Origin: Enhydrobacter aerosaccus
GTDB taxonomy: Bacteria > Pseudomonadota > Alphaproteobacteria > Reyranellales > Reyranellaceae
Assembly (NCBI RefSeq): GCF_900167455.1
Contig: NZ_FUWJ01000003.1
Span: 186,001 to 250,000 of the forward strand
DNA: 64,000 bases
Direction: 5' to 3'
Shown: positions 25,191 to 33,846 of the stretch, one piece after another
How the letters are laid out: each line of letters opens with the position of its first letter
Numbering within the stretch: position 1 is the first letter of the stretch
Program-made: the position numbers and the translations under genes
The notes under the pieces: model-generated
Told to the model about the DNA's origin: nothing
Database searches by the model: none
What the model saw: only the letters and a program-made list of their open reading frames with translations

Positions 25191-25856
25191 CTATGGCGGC
25201 GTTGCGGCGCGTCCAAATCGGCCGCTCTGCCCAAGCTTGTAGCCGATTTCGATGAAGCGCGCCGTCCTCGGGTCGAGGCCGTAAGGCTGATCCGGCCGAG
25301 CATTGCTCGAGAAATGCCGAGCGAACCACCCGGCACGGGCGAGCGTCTGTTCCAAGCTCAGACCGGATTGCTGGCTGTATAGTCCGACATTGATGTTGGC
25401 GATGGGAAGAAATTGCGGACGTTGCTCGAACACGCCATGCAGGCCGGTGCGGCCGATGACTTCGTCGACAATCGGGTTGAAAGTGCCGCGACGCTGATAG
25501 TCGAATCGGCCGCCGTGGCCGAGATTGGCGGCAGCATCAAGGAGGAAGTTCGGCACGGCAACCGGCACTTCCAGACGATTCCCAGCCTGACGGCGCAGCC
25601 GCTCTCTGGCAGCGCACCCGGCAGCTGCCACTTCGTCGAGATTGAGCACCGGCGTCCTGACCGTCCCTGTCAGGCTTGCCGATTTGGGATCATCGTCGGG
25701 AATAGTGCTGCCGTCCGGCAGAACAAGCTCGAAGCCGTGCCAGTTTGTGGAATTGGGATCATTGGGACCGCCACCGCCAGGCATGAAAGGCGGTTCATCC
25801 GAGGTCGGCCGCGCCTGAGCGATCAGGATTTCGGGCATGGGCACCGCATCCGGCAA
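25191..25856 (-). CDS. polymorphic toxin type 44-like protein (tentative)
   Basis: A protein of 215-221 residues; start either TTG at 25856 (GGGA upstream) or ATG at 25838. The N-terminal third is Pro/Gly-rich and low in structure. The C-terminal part shows, in order, GGRFDYQ, FLPIANINVGLYSQQSGLSLEQTLARAG and PYGLDPRTARFIEIGY. This follows what I recall of the Ntox44 pattern (WDYK, GN-NYG with a following AG, PYGDDP-I-GI). No signal peptide, PAAR or Rhs portion is visible. If it is a toxin, its cell target and export route are unknown. The frame is open, without a start codon, for 41 further codons upstream to a TGA. Confidence 0.5.
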   Translation of the reverse strand: MPDAVPMPEILIAQARPTSDEPPFMPGGGGPNDPNSTNWHGFELVLPDGSTIPDDDPKSASLTGTVRTPVLNLDEVAAAGCAARERLRRQAGNRLEVPVAVPNFLLDAAANLGHGGRFDYQRRGTFNPIVDEVIGRTGLHGVFEQRPQFLPIANINVGLYSQQSGLSLEQTLARAGWFARHFSSNARPDQPYGLDPRTARFIEIGYKLGQSGRFGRAATPP

Positions 25857-26137
25857 CGGGCTGTCGTCCCAAGACGAAGGCCAGCCTGCCGGCCGGGCGG
25901 AGGTGTCACCGAGGAACGTGTCGGGTGAAAGGAAGGGGCGGGCGGACGCCCGATGAGAGGGGATCGACGGTGGGATTGCTCATGGGCCCAGAATAAGCCC
26001 GGGCCCCGCGACGCGACGATTCTGGTCCCTACCGTCTGCAGCGCGAAGGCTTTTCGTCAGATCACGCCGTCGTCCCAGCGCAGACACGACGACGCTAAGA
26101 GCGTCGGAACGACGGCCGAAGCAAAAGTCATCGCGCT

Positions 26138-26707
26138 TCAGAGCGCGGTGGCCGGCTCCTTGACCGTAGCCGCGGGCGCGCCCTCGGCCTCCTCGCGCTC
26201 CTTCTCCTTGCGGGTCTTGAGGAGCTTGCGCAGGATCATGTTGCGCTTGAGCGCCGAGATGTGATCGACGAACAGGATGCCGTCGAGATGGTCGATCTCG
26301 TGCTGCACGCAGGTGGCCAGCAGCCCCTCGCAGGCGAGTTCCTGCTTCTGCCCGTCGCGGTCGAGATAGCGCACCGTCACCTGCGCCGGACGGACCACGT
26401 CAGCGTAGTGCTCGGGCAGGGACAGGCAGCCTTCCTCGTAGGTCGCATCCTCTTCGGAGGCCTCGACGATCTCGGGGTTGGCCATGAACAGCGGGCCGGT
26501 CTTGGTGTCCTCGCGGTCGATATCCAGCACGATCACGCGCTTGAGCACGCCGACCTGCGGCGCCGCCAGGCCGATCCCGGGCGCAGCGTACATCGTCTCC
26601 AGCATGTCGTCCATGAGCTGGCGCACGTCGTCGTCCACCGCCGCTACGGGCAGGGACTTCTTCTTGAGCCGGGGATCCGGCGCCGTAAGGATGGTCAGAA
26701 GAGCCAT
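26138..26707 (-). CDS. def: peptide deformylase
   Basis: A 189-residue metalloenzyme that removes the formyl group from nascent proteins. All three motifs are intact: GIGLAAPQ (residues 44-51), EGCLS (92-96, metal ligand Cys94) and HEIDH (136-140). A C-terminal charged tail (LLKTRKEKEREEAEG) is typical of type 1B alphaproteobacterial enzymes. ATG at 26707 (MALLTI) matches family starts. It lies 75 bases downstream of argB. Confidence 0.97.
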   Translation of the reverse strand: MALLTILTAPDPRLKKKSLPVAAVDDDVRQLMDDMLETMYAAPGIGLAAPQVGVLKRVIVLDIDREDTKTGPLFMANPEIVEASEEDATYEEGCLSLPEHYADVVRPAQVTVRYLDRDGQKQELACEGLLATCVQHEIDHLDGILFVDHISALKRNMILRKLLKTRKEKEREEAEGAPAATVKEPATAL

Positions 26708-26782
26708 GGTGCCTAAATATGCAGCGAAATCAGGCATTTCAAGCCCGGCGGCCGGAGCCGCCAGGCCGCCAGGCCTATTTCC

Positions 26783-27697
26783 TCAGGCCCGCTTGACCAG
26801 GGTGCCGACGCCCGATTCGGTGAACACCTCGAGCAGCAGGCAGTGCGGGATGCGGCCATCCATGATGACCGCCGCCTCGACGCCGCGATTGACCGCGTCG
26901 ATGCAGTTCTCGACCTTGGGGATCATGCCCCCGGAGATGGTGCCGTCGGCGATCAGGGCGCGCGCCTGCTCGACGGTCATGTCCGGGATCACCTTGCCAT
27001 CTTTGTCGAGCACGCCCGCCACGTCGGTCAGGAACAGCAGGCGCTTGGCCTTCATGGCACCGGCGATGGCGCCGGCCGAGGTGTCGGCGTTGATGTTGTA
27101 GGTCAGCTCGTCGTCGACGCCGAAGCCGATCGGCGCCACGACGGGAATGACATCGGCGCGGCGCAACTGCTCCAGCACCATGACGTTGATCTTGGCCGGC
27201 TCACCGACCTGCTTGAGGTCGACCTTCAGGAGCTCGCCGGTTTTGGGATCGCGCATCTCCGTGACCTTCTTGGCCAGGATCAGGTTGCCGTCCTTGCCGC
27301 AGATGCCGACGGCGATGCCGCCGCATTCGTTGATGTCGGCCACGATCGCCTTGTTGATGGCGCCGGCCAGGACCATCTCGACGATCTCCATGGTTGCCGC
27401 ATCGGTGACGCGCAGGCCGTTGACGAACGTACTCTTGATGCCGACGCGCTCGAGCATCTTGTTGATCTGCGGGCCGCCACCATGGACCACGATCGGGTTC
27501 ATGCCGACCTGCTTCATCAGCACGATGTCGCGCGCCACCAGATCGCCGAGCTTGGGATCGGTCATGGCGTGACCGCCATATTTCACGACGAAGGTCGCGT
27601 CGTTGTGCCGACGCATGTAGGGCAGCGCCTTGGAAATGGTCTCCGCCATGCGGATCAGGCGCTTCTGCTCCTTGTCGGTCTGAACCGGGTCGGCCAT
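26783..27697 (-). CDS. argB: acetylglutamate kinase
   Basis: A 304-residue amino-acid-kinase-fold enzyme, second step of arginine synthesis. Motifs present: [18 protein letters not shown], the [13 protein letters not shown] region and [15 protein letters not shown]. The N-terminal extension is of the type seen in arginine-sensitive hexameric enzymes, but feedback is not provable here. ATG at 27697 is preceded by GGGG. A strong hairpin with a TTTT run lies in its leader (27723-27749). Confidence 0.97.
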   Translation of the reverse strand: MADPVQTDKEQKRLIRMAETISKALPYMRRHNDATFVVKYGGHAMTDPKLGDLVARDIVLMKQVGMNPIVVHGGGPQINKMLERVGIKSTFVNGLRVTDAATMEIVEMVLAGAINKAIVADINECGGIAVGICGKDGNLILAKKVTEMRDPKTGELLKVDLKQVGEPAKINVMVLEQLRRADVIPVVAPIGFGVDDELTYNINADTSAGAIAGAMKAKRLLFLTDVAGVLDKDGKVIPDMTVEQARALIADGTISGGMIPKVENCIDAVNRGVEAAVIMDGRIPHCLLLEVFTESGVGTLVKRA

Positions 27698-27722
27698 GTC
27701 GTCGGAACCCCAAGTTGGCAAA

Positions 27723-27749
27723 AGCCCTCTCCCGGGCCGGGAGAGGGCT
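27723..27749 (-). promoter_or_regulatory. 13-bp hairpin with T-run in the argB leader
   Basis: AGCCCTCTCCCGG and CCGGGAGAGGGCT form a 13-base-pair stem around a single centre base. Read leftward it is followed by TTTTGCC, terminator-like, and ends about 25 bases before the argB ATG. It may stop antisense transcripts or attenuate argB. It could also be a copy of a dispersed GAGAGGG repeat. Confidence 0.5.
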
Positions 27750-27828
27750 AAGGCAAGATCATATATCAGGCGCGCGGCGGATAGAAGATAAGGCCGGGCC
27801 CCGTCAAGCTAAACGTCGGGAAATTCAC

Positions 27829-28500
27829 ATGATCGACACAGAAACCCTCGCCGATCGCGGCCACATCGTGGCGCCGTCGCTTCTCTCGGCCCAGGAGTGC
27901 CGCACGCTGGCGGGCTGGTGGTCCGATGCCGCGCTGTTTCGGAAACGCATCGTGATGCAGCGCCACGGCTACGGGCAGGGCGAGTACCAGTATTTCACCT
28001 ACCCGCTGCCGGCCGAGATCCAGCGCCTGCGCGAAACGCTCTATGGGCCGCTGGCCGGGATCGCCAATCGCTGGAACGAGGTGCTGGGGCTCGAGAAGCG
28101 CTTCCCCGCGACGCTGAAGCAGTGGCTGCGCGACTGTCATGCCGCCGGCCAGACGCGGCCGACGCCGCTGCTGCTGCGCTACGGCGCCGGCGACTACAAC
28201 TGCCTGCATCGCGATCTCTACGGCGAGCGCGTCTTTCCGCTGCAGGTCGCGATCCTGCTGAGCGAACCGCAACGCGACTTCGAGGGTGGCGAGTTCATGC
28301 TGGTCGAGCAGCGGCCGCGTCAGCAGTCACGCGGCGAGGTGGTGCCGTTGCGGCAGGGCGACGCCGTCATCTTCGCCGTCAACGAGCGACCGGCGAAGGG
28401 AACACGCGGCTGGCATCGCACAGCGATGCGACACGGCGTGTCGACCCTCCGCCGCGGCGAGCGTTTCACGCTCGGCATCATCTTCCACGACGCCGCCTGA
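27829..28500 (+). CDS. 2-oxoglutarate-Fe(II) oxygenase
   Basis: A 223-residue dioxygenase of the prolyl-4-hydroxylase-like fold. Iron ligands are His127 and Asp129 in LHRDLYGE and probably His202 in RHGVSTL, followed by a basic residue (Arg208 or 209) for 2-oxoglutarate. The segment FPLQVAILLSEPQRDFEGGEFMLVE is typical of the PKHD/2OG-FeII_Oxy family. ATG at 27829 is preceded by GGGA. Substrate unknown; it stands alone between divergent argB and convergent engB. Confidence 0.88.
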   Translation: MIDTETLADRGHIVAPSLLSAQECRTLAGWWSDAALFRKRIVMQRHGYGQGEYQYFTYPLPAEIQRLRETLYGPLAGIANRWNEVLGLEKRFPATLKQWLRDCHAAGQTRPTPLLLRYGAGDYNCLHRDLYGERVFPLQVAILLSEPQRDFEGGEFMLVEQRPRQQSRGEVVPLRQGDAVIFAVNERPAKGTRGWHRTAMRHGVSTLRRGERFTLGIIFHDAA

Positions 28501-28512
28501 GGCAGCCGGTCT

Positions 28513-29160
28513 TCAGCGCGCGGCGACGGCCATGATCTCGGCGCGCAATTCGGGAATGCCGAAGCCGGTCTCGCTGCTGGTCGGCAGGACCTCGGGATGG
28601 GCGGCGCCGTGCTTGCGCGTGATCGCCTCGGCGGCGGCGATGGCCCGCGCGATCTCCGCCTTCTTGAGATAGTCGGTCTTGGTCAGCACGAGCTGGTAGG
28701 AGACCGCCGCCGCGTCGAGGTTCTTCATGGTCTCGCGGTCGGTGTCCTTCACGCCGTGGCGCGAATCGATCAGCAGGCAGACCCGCTTCAGGGTCGGTCG
28801 TCCGCGCAGATAGGCCGAGGCCAGGTCCTGCCAGGTCTCCTTCATCGACTTCGAGACCTGGGCGAAGCCGTAGCCCGGCAGATCGACCAGCATCAGCCGC
28901 CCGGCGAGATCGAAGAAGTTGATCTGCCGCGTATGACCCGGGTTGGACGAGGTGCGCGCCAGCGTCTTGCGGCCCGTCAGGGCGTTCACCAGGCTCGACT
29001 TGCCGACGTTCGAGCGGCCGGCGAAGGCGACCTCCGGCAGGCTGATCGGGATCAGCGACTCGAACGAGGCAGCGCCGGCAACGAACTCGCAGGCGCCGGC
29101 AAACAGCTTGCGGGCCGCCTCGATCTCTTCCGGAGAGTACTTGGGCCTCTGCTCGTCCAT
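28513..29160 (-). CDS. engB: ribosome biogenesis GTPase EngB (YsxC/YihA)
   Basis: A 215-residue GTPase needed for 50S subunit assembly. G1 is GRSNVGKSS, G2 region TRQINFF, G3 DLPGYGFA and G4 TKTD; the SSETGFG near the C-terminus is G5. Its ATG at 29160 overlaps the yidC stop by one base (TGATG), so translation is coupled. Gene order rpmH-rnpA-yidD-yidC-engB is widespread in alphaproteobacteria. Confidence 0.96.
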   Translation of the reverse strand: MDEQRPKYSPEEIEAARKLFAGACEFVAGAASFESLIPISLPEVAFAGRSNVGKSSLVNALTGRKTLARTSSNPGHTRQINFFDLAGRLMLVDLPGYGFAQVSKSMKETWQDLASAYLRGRPTLKRVCLLIDSRHGVKDTDRETMKNLDAAAVSYQLVLTKTDYLKKAEIARAIAAAEAITRKHGAAHPEVLPTSSETGFGIPELRAEIMAVAAR

Positions 29161-31007
29161 CAGCCCTTCTTGGCCGCGCCCTTGGCTCCCTTGCCGGCGT
29201 CCGCCTTCTTGCCGTTGCCGCGCGGGGCCGGTGCCCCCGAAGCCGTGGCGGCGACGGGAGCCGCCACCTTGCCGCCGATCGGCGCGCCGTGGCGGCGCAT
29301 GATGAAGTACTGCTGGGCAATCGACAGCGTGTTGCTCCAGGCCCAGTAGATCACCAGGCCGGCCTGGAACGGCGCCATCATGAAGGTGAACATGATGGGC
29401 AGGAACTGGAACACGCGCTGCTGCATCGGATCGGCCGGCGCGGGATTCAGCTTCTGCTGCAGGTACATCGTCACGCCCATGATCAGGGGCCACAGGCCGA
29501 TGTTGAAGAAGTGCAGGAACGCCGGCACTTCCCAATGGAACAGGCCGAAGCCGGTCAGGATGGTCAGTGGATCGGGCGCGCTGAGATCGTGGATCCAGCC
29601 GAAGAACGGCTGATGGCGCATTTCGATCGTGGTGTAGAGCACCTTGTAGAGCGCGAAGAAGACGGGGATCTGCACCATGATGGGCAAGCAGCCGGCCGCC
29701 GGATTGACCTTCTCGCGGCGATAGAGCTGCATCATCTCCTGGTTCAGGCGCTGCTTGTCCTCACCGTAGCGCTGCTTCAGCTTCTCCATCTCCGGCTGCA
29801 GGCGCTTCATCTTGCTCATCGCCGCGTAGGACTTGTTGGCGAGCGGGAAGAACAGCGCCTTCACGATCACCGTCAGCAGCAGGATGGCGACGCCGAAATT
29901 GCCGACCTGGGCATAGAGCCACTCGAGCAGCCAGAACATCGGCTTGGTCAGGAACCGGAACCAGCCCCAGTCGATCGTCAGGTCGAAGCGGTCGAAGCCG
30001 TACTTCTCGCTGTAGGCGTCGATCACGCGCACGATCTTGGCACCCGCGAACAGATGGGCGTCGGCATCGGCAGTGGCGCCAGGCGCGATGGTCTGGCCAG
30101 GATCGACGAAGTCGATCTGGTATTTGACGTTGGGCTCGGTACCGGTCTGCTTCAGCGACACGTCGACCTTGACCTTCTGGTCGGGGATCAGCGTCGCCAT
30201 CCAGTACTTGTCGGTGATGCCGACCCAGCCGCCGGTGGTGCTGATCTTCTCCTGCTTGTCGCCCTTGAAGTCCTTGTAGCTGAATTCCTTCAGGCTGCCG
30301 TTGAAGACGCCGTACGGTCCCTCATGCAGGACATAGGTGCCCTCCGGCGGCGGCTCGCCGAAGCGCACGATGAGGCCCCACGGGAACACCGTGATCGGCT
30401 TATCGGACTTGTTCTCGACGCTCTGCTTCACGTTGAACAAGAACTCGTCGTCGACCGAGATCGTGAGGACGAAGACGATGTTCTGGCCGTTGTCCCAGGT
30501 CAGCCGGACCGGCTTGCCCGGCGCTACCGTCGGCTTGTCAGCCGTCCAGAGCGTGTCGGGTCCCGGCAACTTGAGCGAGGGATCGGAGGTCGACCAGCCG
30601 AACTCGGCGTAATAGGGATGCTCGCTGCCGATCGGCGACAGCACCGGCACGGGCGGGCTGTCGGGATCGAGCGTCTCGCGATGCTTGGCGAGCTGGACGT
30701 CGTCGATGCGACCGCCCTTGAGCGCGATCGAGCCGATCAGTTGCGGCGTGTCGAAGGTGACGCGCGGGACGCGGGCCAGCGCCTCCTTGCGGGAGACGAA
30801 CGGTTCCGTCGTCGGTGCGGCGGGGCTGCCGGGCGCGCCGGGTGCCGTGGCCTGGCCGGGTGCGCTGGGCGTCCCGCCCGGCTGCGTCGTCGACTGCGCT
30901 GTCGTCTGTTGCGGCGGGGCCGATGGCTTGGCCGGAAAGAAGTGCTGCCAGCCCAGGATGATCAGCACCGAGAGCACGATCGCGACGATGAAATTCTTCT
31001 GGTCCAT
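29160..31007 (-). CDS. yidC: membrane protein insertase YidC
   Basis: A 615-residue inner-membrane insertase. It has the N-terminal membrane anchor (FIVAIVLSVLIILGWQHFF), a Pro/Thr/Gly-rich linker to about residue 70, the periplasmic P1 domain, and the conserved C-terminal core of five helices beginning FWLLEWLYAQVGNFGVAILLLT. The cytoplasmic coiled region KMKRLQPEMEKLKQRYGEDKQ and the sequence NPAAGCLPIMVQIPVFFALYKVL are diagnostic. The C-terminal tail is basic and Ala-rich, as in alphaproteobacteria where it helps contact ribosomes. Confidence 0.97.
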   Translation of the reverse strand: MDQKNFIVAIVLSVLIILGWQHFFPAKPSAPPQQTTAQSTTQPGGTPSAPGQATAPGAPGSPAAPTTEPFVSRKEALARVPRVTFDTPQLIGSIALKGGRIDDVQLAKHRETLDPDSPPVPVLSPIGSEHPYYAEFGWSTSDPSLKLPGPDTLWTADKPTVAPGKPVRLTWDNGQNIVFVLTISVDDEFLFNVKQSVENKSDKPITVFPWGLIVRFGEPPPEGTYVLHEGPYGVFNGSLKEFSYKDFKGDKQEKISTTGGWVGITDKYWMATLIPDQKVKVDVSLKQTGTEPNVKYQIDFVDPGQTIAPGATADADAHLFAGAKIVRVIDAYSEKYGFDRFDLTIDWGWFRFLTKPMFWLLEWLYAQVGNFGVAILLLTVIVKALFFPLANKSYAAMSKMKRLQPEMEKLKQRYGEDKQRLNQEMMQLYRREKVNPAAGCLPIMVQIPVFFALYKVLYTTIEMRHQPFFGWIHDLSAPDPLTILTGFGLFHWEVPAFLHFFNIGLWPLIMGVTMYLQQKLNPAPADPMQQRVFQFLPIMFTFMMAPFQAGLVIYWAWSNTLSIAQQYFIMRRHGAPIGGKVAAPVAATASGAPAPRGNGKKADAGKGAKGAAKKG

Positions 31008-31018
31008 TTTGGGAAACT

Positions 31019-31360
31019 TCAGGGGTGCTCAACAGTGTGACAGGAAAGGCCGCCGCGACGCGTCGCCGAGCGGGCCGGCGGGACCGGGTCGTAGCCGCCC
31101 GCGCCCCAGGGGTGGCAGCGGCACAGGCGACGGGCGGCAAGATAGCTACCCTTCACGGCGCCGTGCACCGTGATGGCCTCGGCCGCATAGGCCGAACAGG
31201 ACGGCTCGTAGCGGCAAGCGCCGACGAAGAAATAGGCGAGCGTCAATTGATAGAGACGGATCGCGCCCTTCAGGAGCATCGAGGGCAGGGCCAGGGACAT
31301 CATGCGGCCCGGAAACTGGCGATTTGCCGGGGCGGGCGCAAGCCATCCTTGAGCGGTCAT
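31019..31360 (-). CDS. yidD: membrane protein insertion efficiency factor YidD
   Basis: A small cysteine-containing membrane-associated protein of up to 113 residues. The hallmark is LYQLTLAYFFVGACRYEPSCSAYA, followed by AITVHGAVKGSYLAARRLCRCHPWGAGGYDPVP. ATG at 31360 overlaps the rnpA stop as ATGA, which favours this start; a second ATG at 31303 would give the more usual 94 residues. YidD assists YidC-dependent insertion. Confidence 0.92.
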   Translation of the reverse strand: MTAQGWLAPAPANRQFPGRMMSLALPSMLLKGAIRLYQLTLAYFFVGACRYEPSCSAYAAEAITVHGAVKGSYLAARRLCRCHPWGAGGYDPVPPARSATRRGGLSCHTVEHP

Positions 31361-31734
31361 GGCGTCGCGATGTCTCGGGGTGGGCCGAGCGCCTTCAGCC
31401 GGCGCAGCGCCTCGACCAGCTCCTGCCGGAGCAGCGCGAAGTCGCGGTCGATGGCGCCCTGGCGGCCGACCAGGACATAATCGAGATCGGACTTGGCCTG
31501 GGCCGGTATCACCTGCCGGGCGATCTCCCGCAGGCGGCGACGGACGCGATTGCGGACGACCGCATTGCCTACCTTGCGGCTGACCGTGAAACCAACCCGG
31601 ACGGCCGGAATGGCAAGGTCGGGCGGCACCGGGGCCGCCTGAAGCACGAATCCCGGCATGGCGCAGCGGCGCCCGGCCTGGACGCGCAGGAAATCCCTAC
31701 GCTTGGGAAGACGCCCGGGGCGCGCCGGGGTCAA
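31357..31734 (-). CDS. rnpA: ribonuclease P protein component
   Basis: A 125-residue basic protein that binds RNase P RNA. The RNR motif is VVRNRVRRRLREIARQV, and LPKRRDFLRVQAGRR is the usual N-terminal segment. I place the start at a TTG (31734), 16 bases after the rpmH stop; a longer frame starting at 31839 would run through the whole second half of rpmH, which is unlikely. The stop overlaps yidD. Confidence 0.9.
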   Translation of the reverse strand: MTPARPGRLPKRRDFLRVQAGRRCAMPGFVLQAAPVPPDLAIPAVRVGFTVSRKVGNAVVRNRVRRRLREIARQVIPAQAKSDLDYVLVGRQGAIDRDFALLRQELVEALRRLKALGPPRDIATP

Positions 31735-31750
31735 GGAACAAAAGCCTGGA

Positions 31751-31885
31751 TTAGGCAGACAGGCGCTTGCGGCCCGACCTGCGGCGGTTGGCAATGACCT
31801 TGCGGCCGCCGACCGTCGCCATGCGGGACCGGAAGCCATGCCGCCGCTTGCGGATCAGCTTGCTCGGCTGATAGGTGCGTTTCAT
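31751..31885 (-). CDS. rpmH: 50S ribosomal protein L34
   Basis: A 44-residue ribosomal protein, [20 protein letters not shown] at the start and [10 protein letters not shown] at the end, complete and fully typical of bL34. It heads the leftward unit with rnpA, yidD, yidC and engB. The origin-linked gene dnaA, often next to rpmH elsewhere, is not present here. Confidence 0.98.
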   Translation of the reverse strand: MKRTYQPSKLIRKRRHGFRSRMATVGGRKVIANRRRSGRKRLSA

Positions 31886-31907
31886 GACGCAACTCCTTCA
31901 AAGACAA

Positions 31908-31932
31908 GCCCCCGCGCGCTAGCAGCGGGGGC
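31908..31932 (-). promoter_or_regulatory. 8-bp GC hairpin in the rpmH leader
   Basis: GCCCCCGC at 31908-31915 pairs with GCGGGGGC at 31925-31932 around a 9-base loop, 22 bases upstream of the rpmH start. It may be a leader structure for autoregulation or the end of an upstream transcript; no T-run of note follows. Confidence 0.4.
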
Positions 31933-32008
31933 GAATTCTGGTGGGCGTGGGTAATAAGCGCGCGCGCGGCCTGAGTCAACGCCAGCGGCGTCCGGCTAGA
32001 ATGGCGCC

Positions 32009-32644
32009 ATGGCCCTCGTCCTGCATGGCTACATCCATAGCGTCTATGTCCGCATCGCCCGCCTGACCCTGGCGGAGAAGGCGTGTTCTTATGAACTCGT
32101 CGAGGTCGATCCGTTCAAGCCCGACCTCGGGCCCTATCTCGAGCTGCATCCCTTCGGCCGCGTCCCCACCCTCGTCGACGGCGGTTTCGTCCTCTACGAG
32201 ACAGGGGCGATCACCCGCTATCTCGACCGGCGCTTCCCTTCGCCGGCGTTGCAGCCAACCGCCCTGGAGGCGCTGGCGCGGATGGACCAGATCATCGGCG
32301 TAGTCGATTCCTACGCCTATTGGCCGCTGGTGCGGCAAGTGTTCGCCCATCGCGTCATGCGCCCCCGGCTCGGCCGGCCGGCGGACGAGGCCGAGATCGC
32401 CCAGGGCCTGGCCGCCGCGCCCAAGGTCCTGGCGGCGCTGGAGAGACTGGCCGGCCCCGACACTTTCCTGACGGGACCAGCGCTGTCCCTGGCCGACCTG
32501 CATCTGGGGGCGATGATCGCCTATTTCGTTCAGGCGCCTGAAGGAGCGGCCCTCCTGCGGCGCTATCCGCGACTTGCCGCTTGGTGGACGCTTCTTTCCT
32601 CGCGCTCGGCATTTGCCGCCACCGATCCCAGCGCGCGGCTCTGA
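32009..32644 (+). CDS. glutathione S-transferase family protein
   Basis: A 211-residue GST-like protein. The N-terminal thioredoxin fold includes LHGYIHSVYVRIARLTLAEK, the cis-proline segment HPFGRVPTLVDGG and the glutathione-binding LYETGAITRYLDRRFP. The C-terminal domain has FLTGPALSLADLHLG. It is convergent with the selenoprotein operon, its stop lying 4 bases from the end of that operon, so a functional link is not implied. Confidence 0.9.
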   Translation: MALVLHGYIHSVYVRIARLTLAEKACSYELVEVDPFKPDLGPYLELHPFGRVPTLVDGGFVLYETGAITRYLDRRFPSPALQPTALEALARMDQIIGVVDSYAYWPLVRQVFAHRVMRPRLGRPADEAEIAQGLAAAPKVLAALERLAGPDTFLTGPALSLADLHLGAMIAYFVQAPEGAALLRRYPRLAAWWTLLSSRSAFAATDPSARL

Positions 32645-32648
32645 CGAG

Positions 32649-33821
32649 TCAGGAGCGGTCGACGCGGTGTCGCTCGGTGGCCGGGATCAAGGTGAGGTTT
32701 CCGAGGATCCTGTGCTGCGGATCGCTGCTGGCCGCGAGCTTGGGTTGCAGCGCCAACAATGCCGCGGCAAGCCGCGTCTCGCTCCAGAACCACTCCTTGC
32801 GGGTTTTTGCCGTGCCGGGATCGGGGAAGGCCGAGGCCGCCTCGAGGTAGTAGGCCTTGAGATCATCGACCGCTTCCTTAAGCGCCTGCGCTGCGGGCAA
32901 CTCACCGTCGAGAGCCTGCGTCACCAGCATGCCCGCCGCCGGCATATCGAGGCCGGAGACCCCAACCGTCGTTCGCCCGTTCGTCGCGCTGGCACGATCA
33001 TACCAGGCGGCCAGCCGGTCGATCTCCGCGGCAAGCGTGTCGACTTCGGTCGGTGCCAGATTGATCGGGCAGGCCCAGCCGGTGAAGTCGGCCTCTTCCG
33101 TCACGAATTCGGGGTAATCGACGATTATCGGGCCGTCGGTCCGCGCGAGCAGGTCGAGGGCTGCCTTCACGACGCGCCGCTGGAACGGCGGATCGTCGGG
33201 AATGCCGAGCGGCCGGCCGAGATCGAAGGTCACCCAGAGCGCCCGGGGCGGTCGCACCGTCTCGGTATGCTCGCGCACCAGGCTGATCCCGACCGTGGGA
33301 ATGCCTTCGCGTTCGAGGAAATGGCCCAGCGCGCCCACGGCACGCGTGCAAGCGGGTCAAACCGGCACAAGCAGAGCAGCGTCGACCTTGTCGGCTTTCA
33401 GAAGACCGGCCAGATGTTTGGCATGGGGCTGCGCCGCTTCAGGCGGAAAGGCACCCATGAAGGAATAGTGCACCGACGCCATCGATCCCACGGTGTCGTC
33501 GGCCACCAGTTCGCGCAGCCGATCGATCGGAAACGCGACGTTGAGATCCTGTTGGAAGCCGGTGCGGTCGAAATTGACCGAGATATGGCTCATGACCAGT
33601 TCGTTGGCGGGCGTCTGCTCGGGAATCACCCGATAGCTGCCATCGCCCGGGCGAAACGGCCGGTCCCCGCGACGATGCAGGCCCGCCGTCGAGATGATCG
33701 CAACGCGGCGCTCGGCGAGAGGCTTGCCGGGCAGCAGAGGCGTGTCGTCGTAAGTCGGGCACTCGATACGGCGAAGATGATTGGCTTCGACCTCCGGCAT
33801 TTCGTCGAGACGCTTCACCAT
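32649..33821 (-). CDS. selenoprotein of the glycine/sarcosine/betaine/proline reductase B-like family (in-frame TGA = selenocysteine)
   Basis: A 390-residue protein once TGA at 33357-33359 is read as selenocysteine 155. The two flanking frames are in phase. The first ends KADKVDAALLVPV, then TGA, then PACTRAVGALGHFLEREGIP. Homologues of GrdB/PrdB have a Cys or Sec at this point, as (C/U)xxC just before a (G/E)-IPT helix, so the TGA falls on the redox residue of a UPAC motif. A 7-bp hairpin with loop GUG starts 12 bases after the TGA (33329-33345). The start at 33821 has GGAG 8 bases upstream. True glycine reductases are clostridial; the proteobacterial relatives have unknown substrates, possibly a thiol-dependent reduction. 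Confidence 0.88.
33329..33345 (-). promoter_or_regulatory. bacterial SECIS hairpin for the GrdB-like selenoprotein
   Basis: In the message, GCGUGCC pairs with GGCGCGC (7 pairs, one G-U) around the loop GUG. The loop begins 19 bases after the UGA and its first base is G, which fits the described bacterial SECIS rule (apical loop about 16-37 bases after UGA, G in its first two positions). Confidence 0.7.
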
Positions 33822-33846
33822 ATTCTGTCTCCGCTGTCCGATGTTC

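Noticed and set aside
25980..25982. TGA upstream of the toxin-like gene as selenocysteine
   Set aside because: The frame beyond it (VAGPGLILGP) has no homology or start codon context, and no hairpin of SECIS type was seen.
31886..32008. dnaA box or replication origin next to rpmH
   Set aside because: No dnaA or cluster of TTATCCACA-like boxes was found; only a GC hairpin is present.
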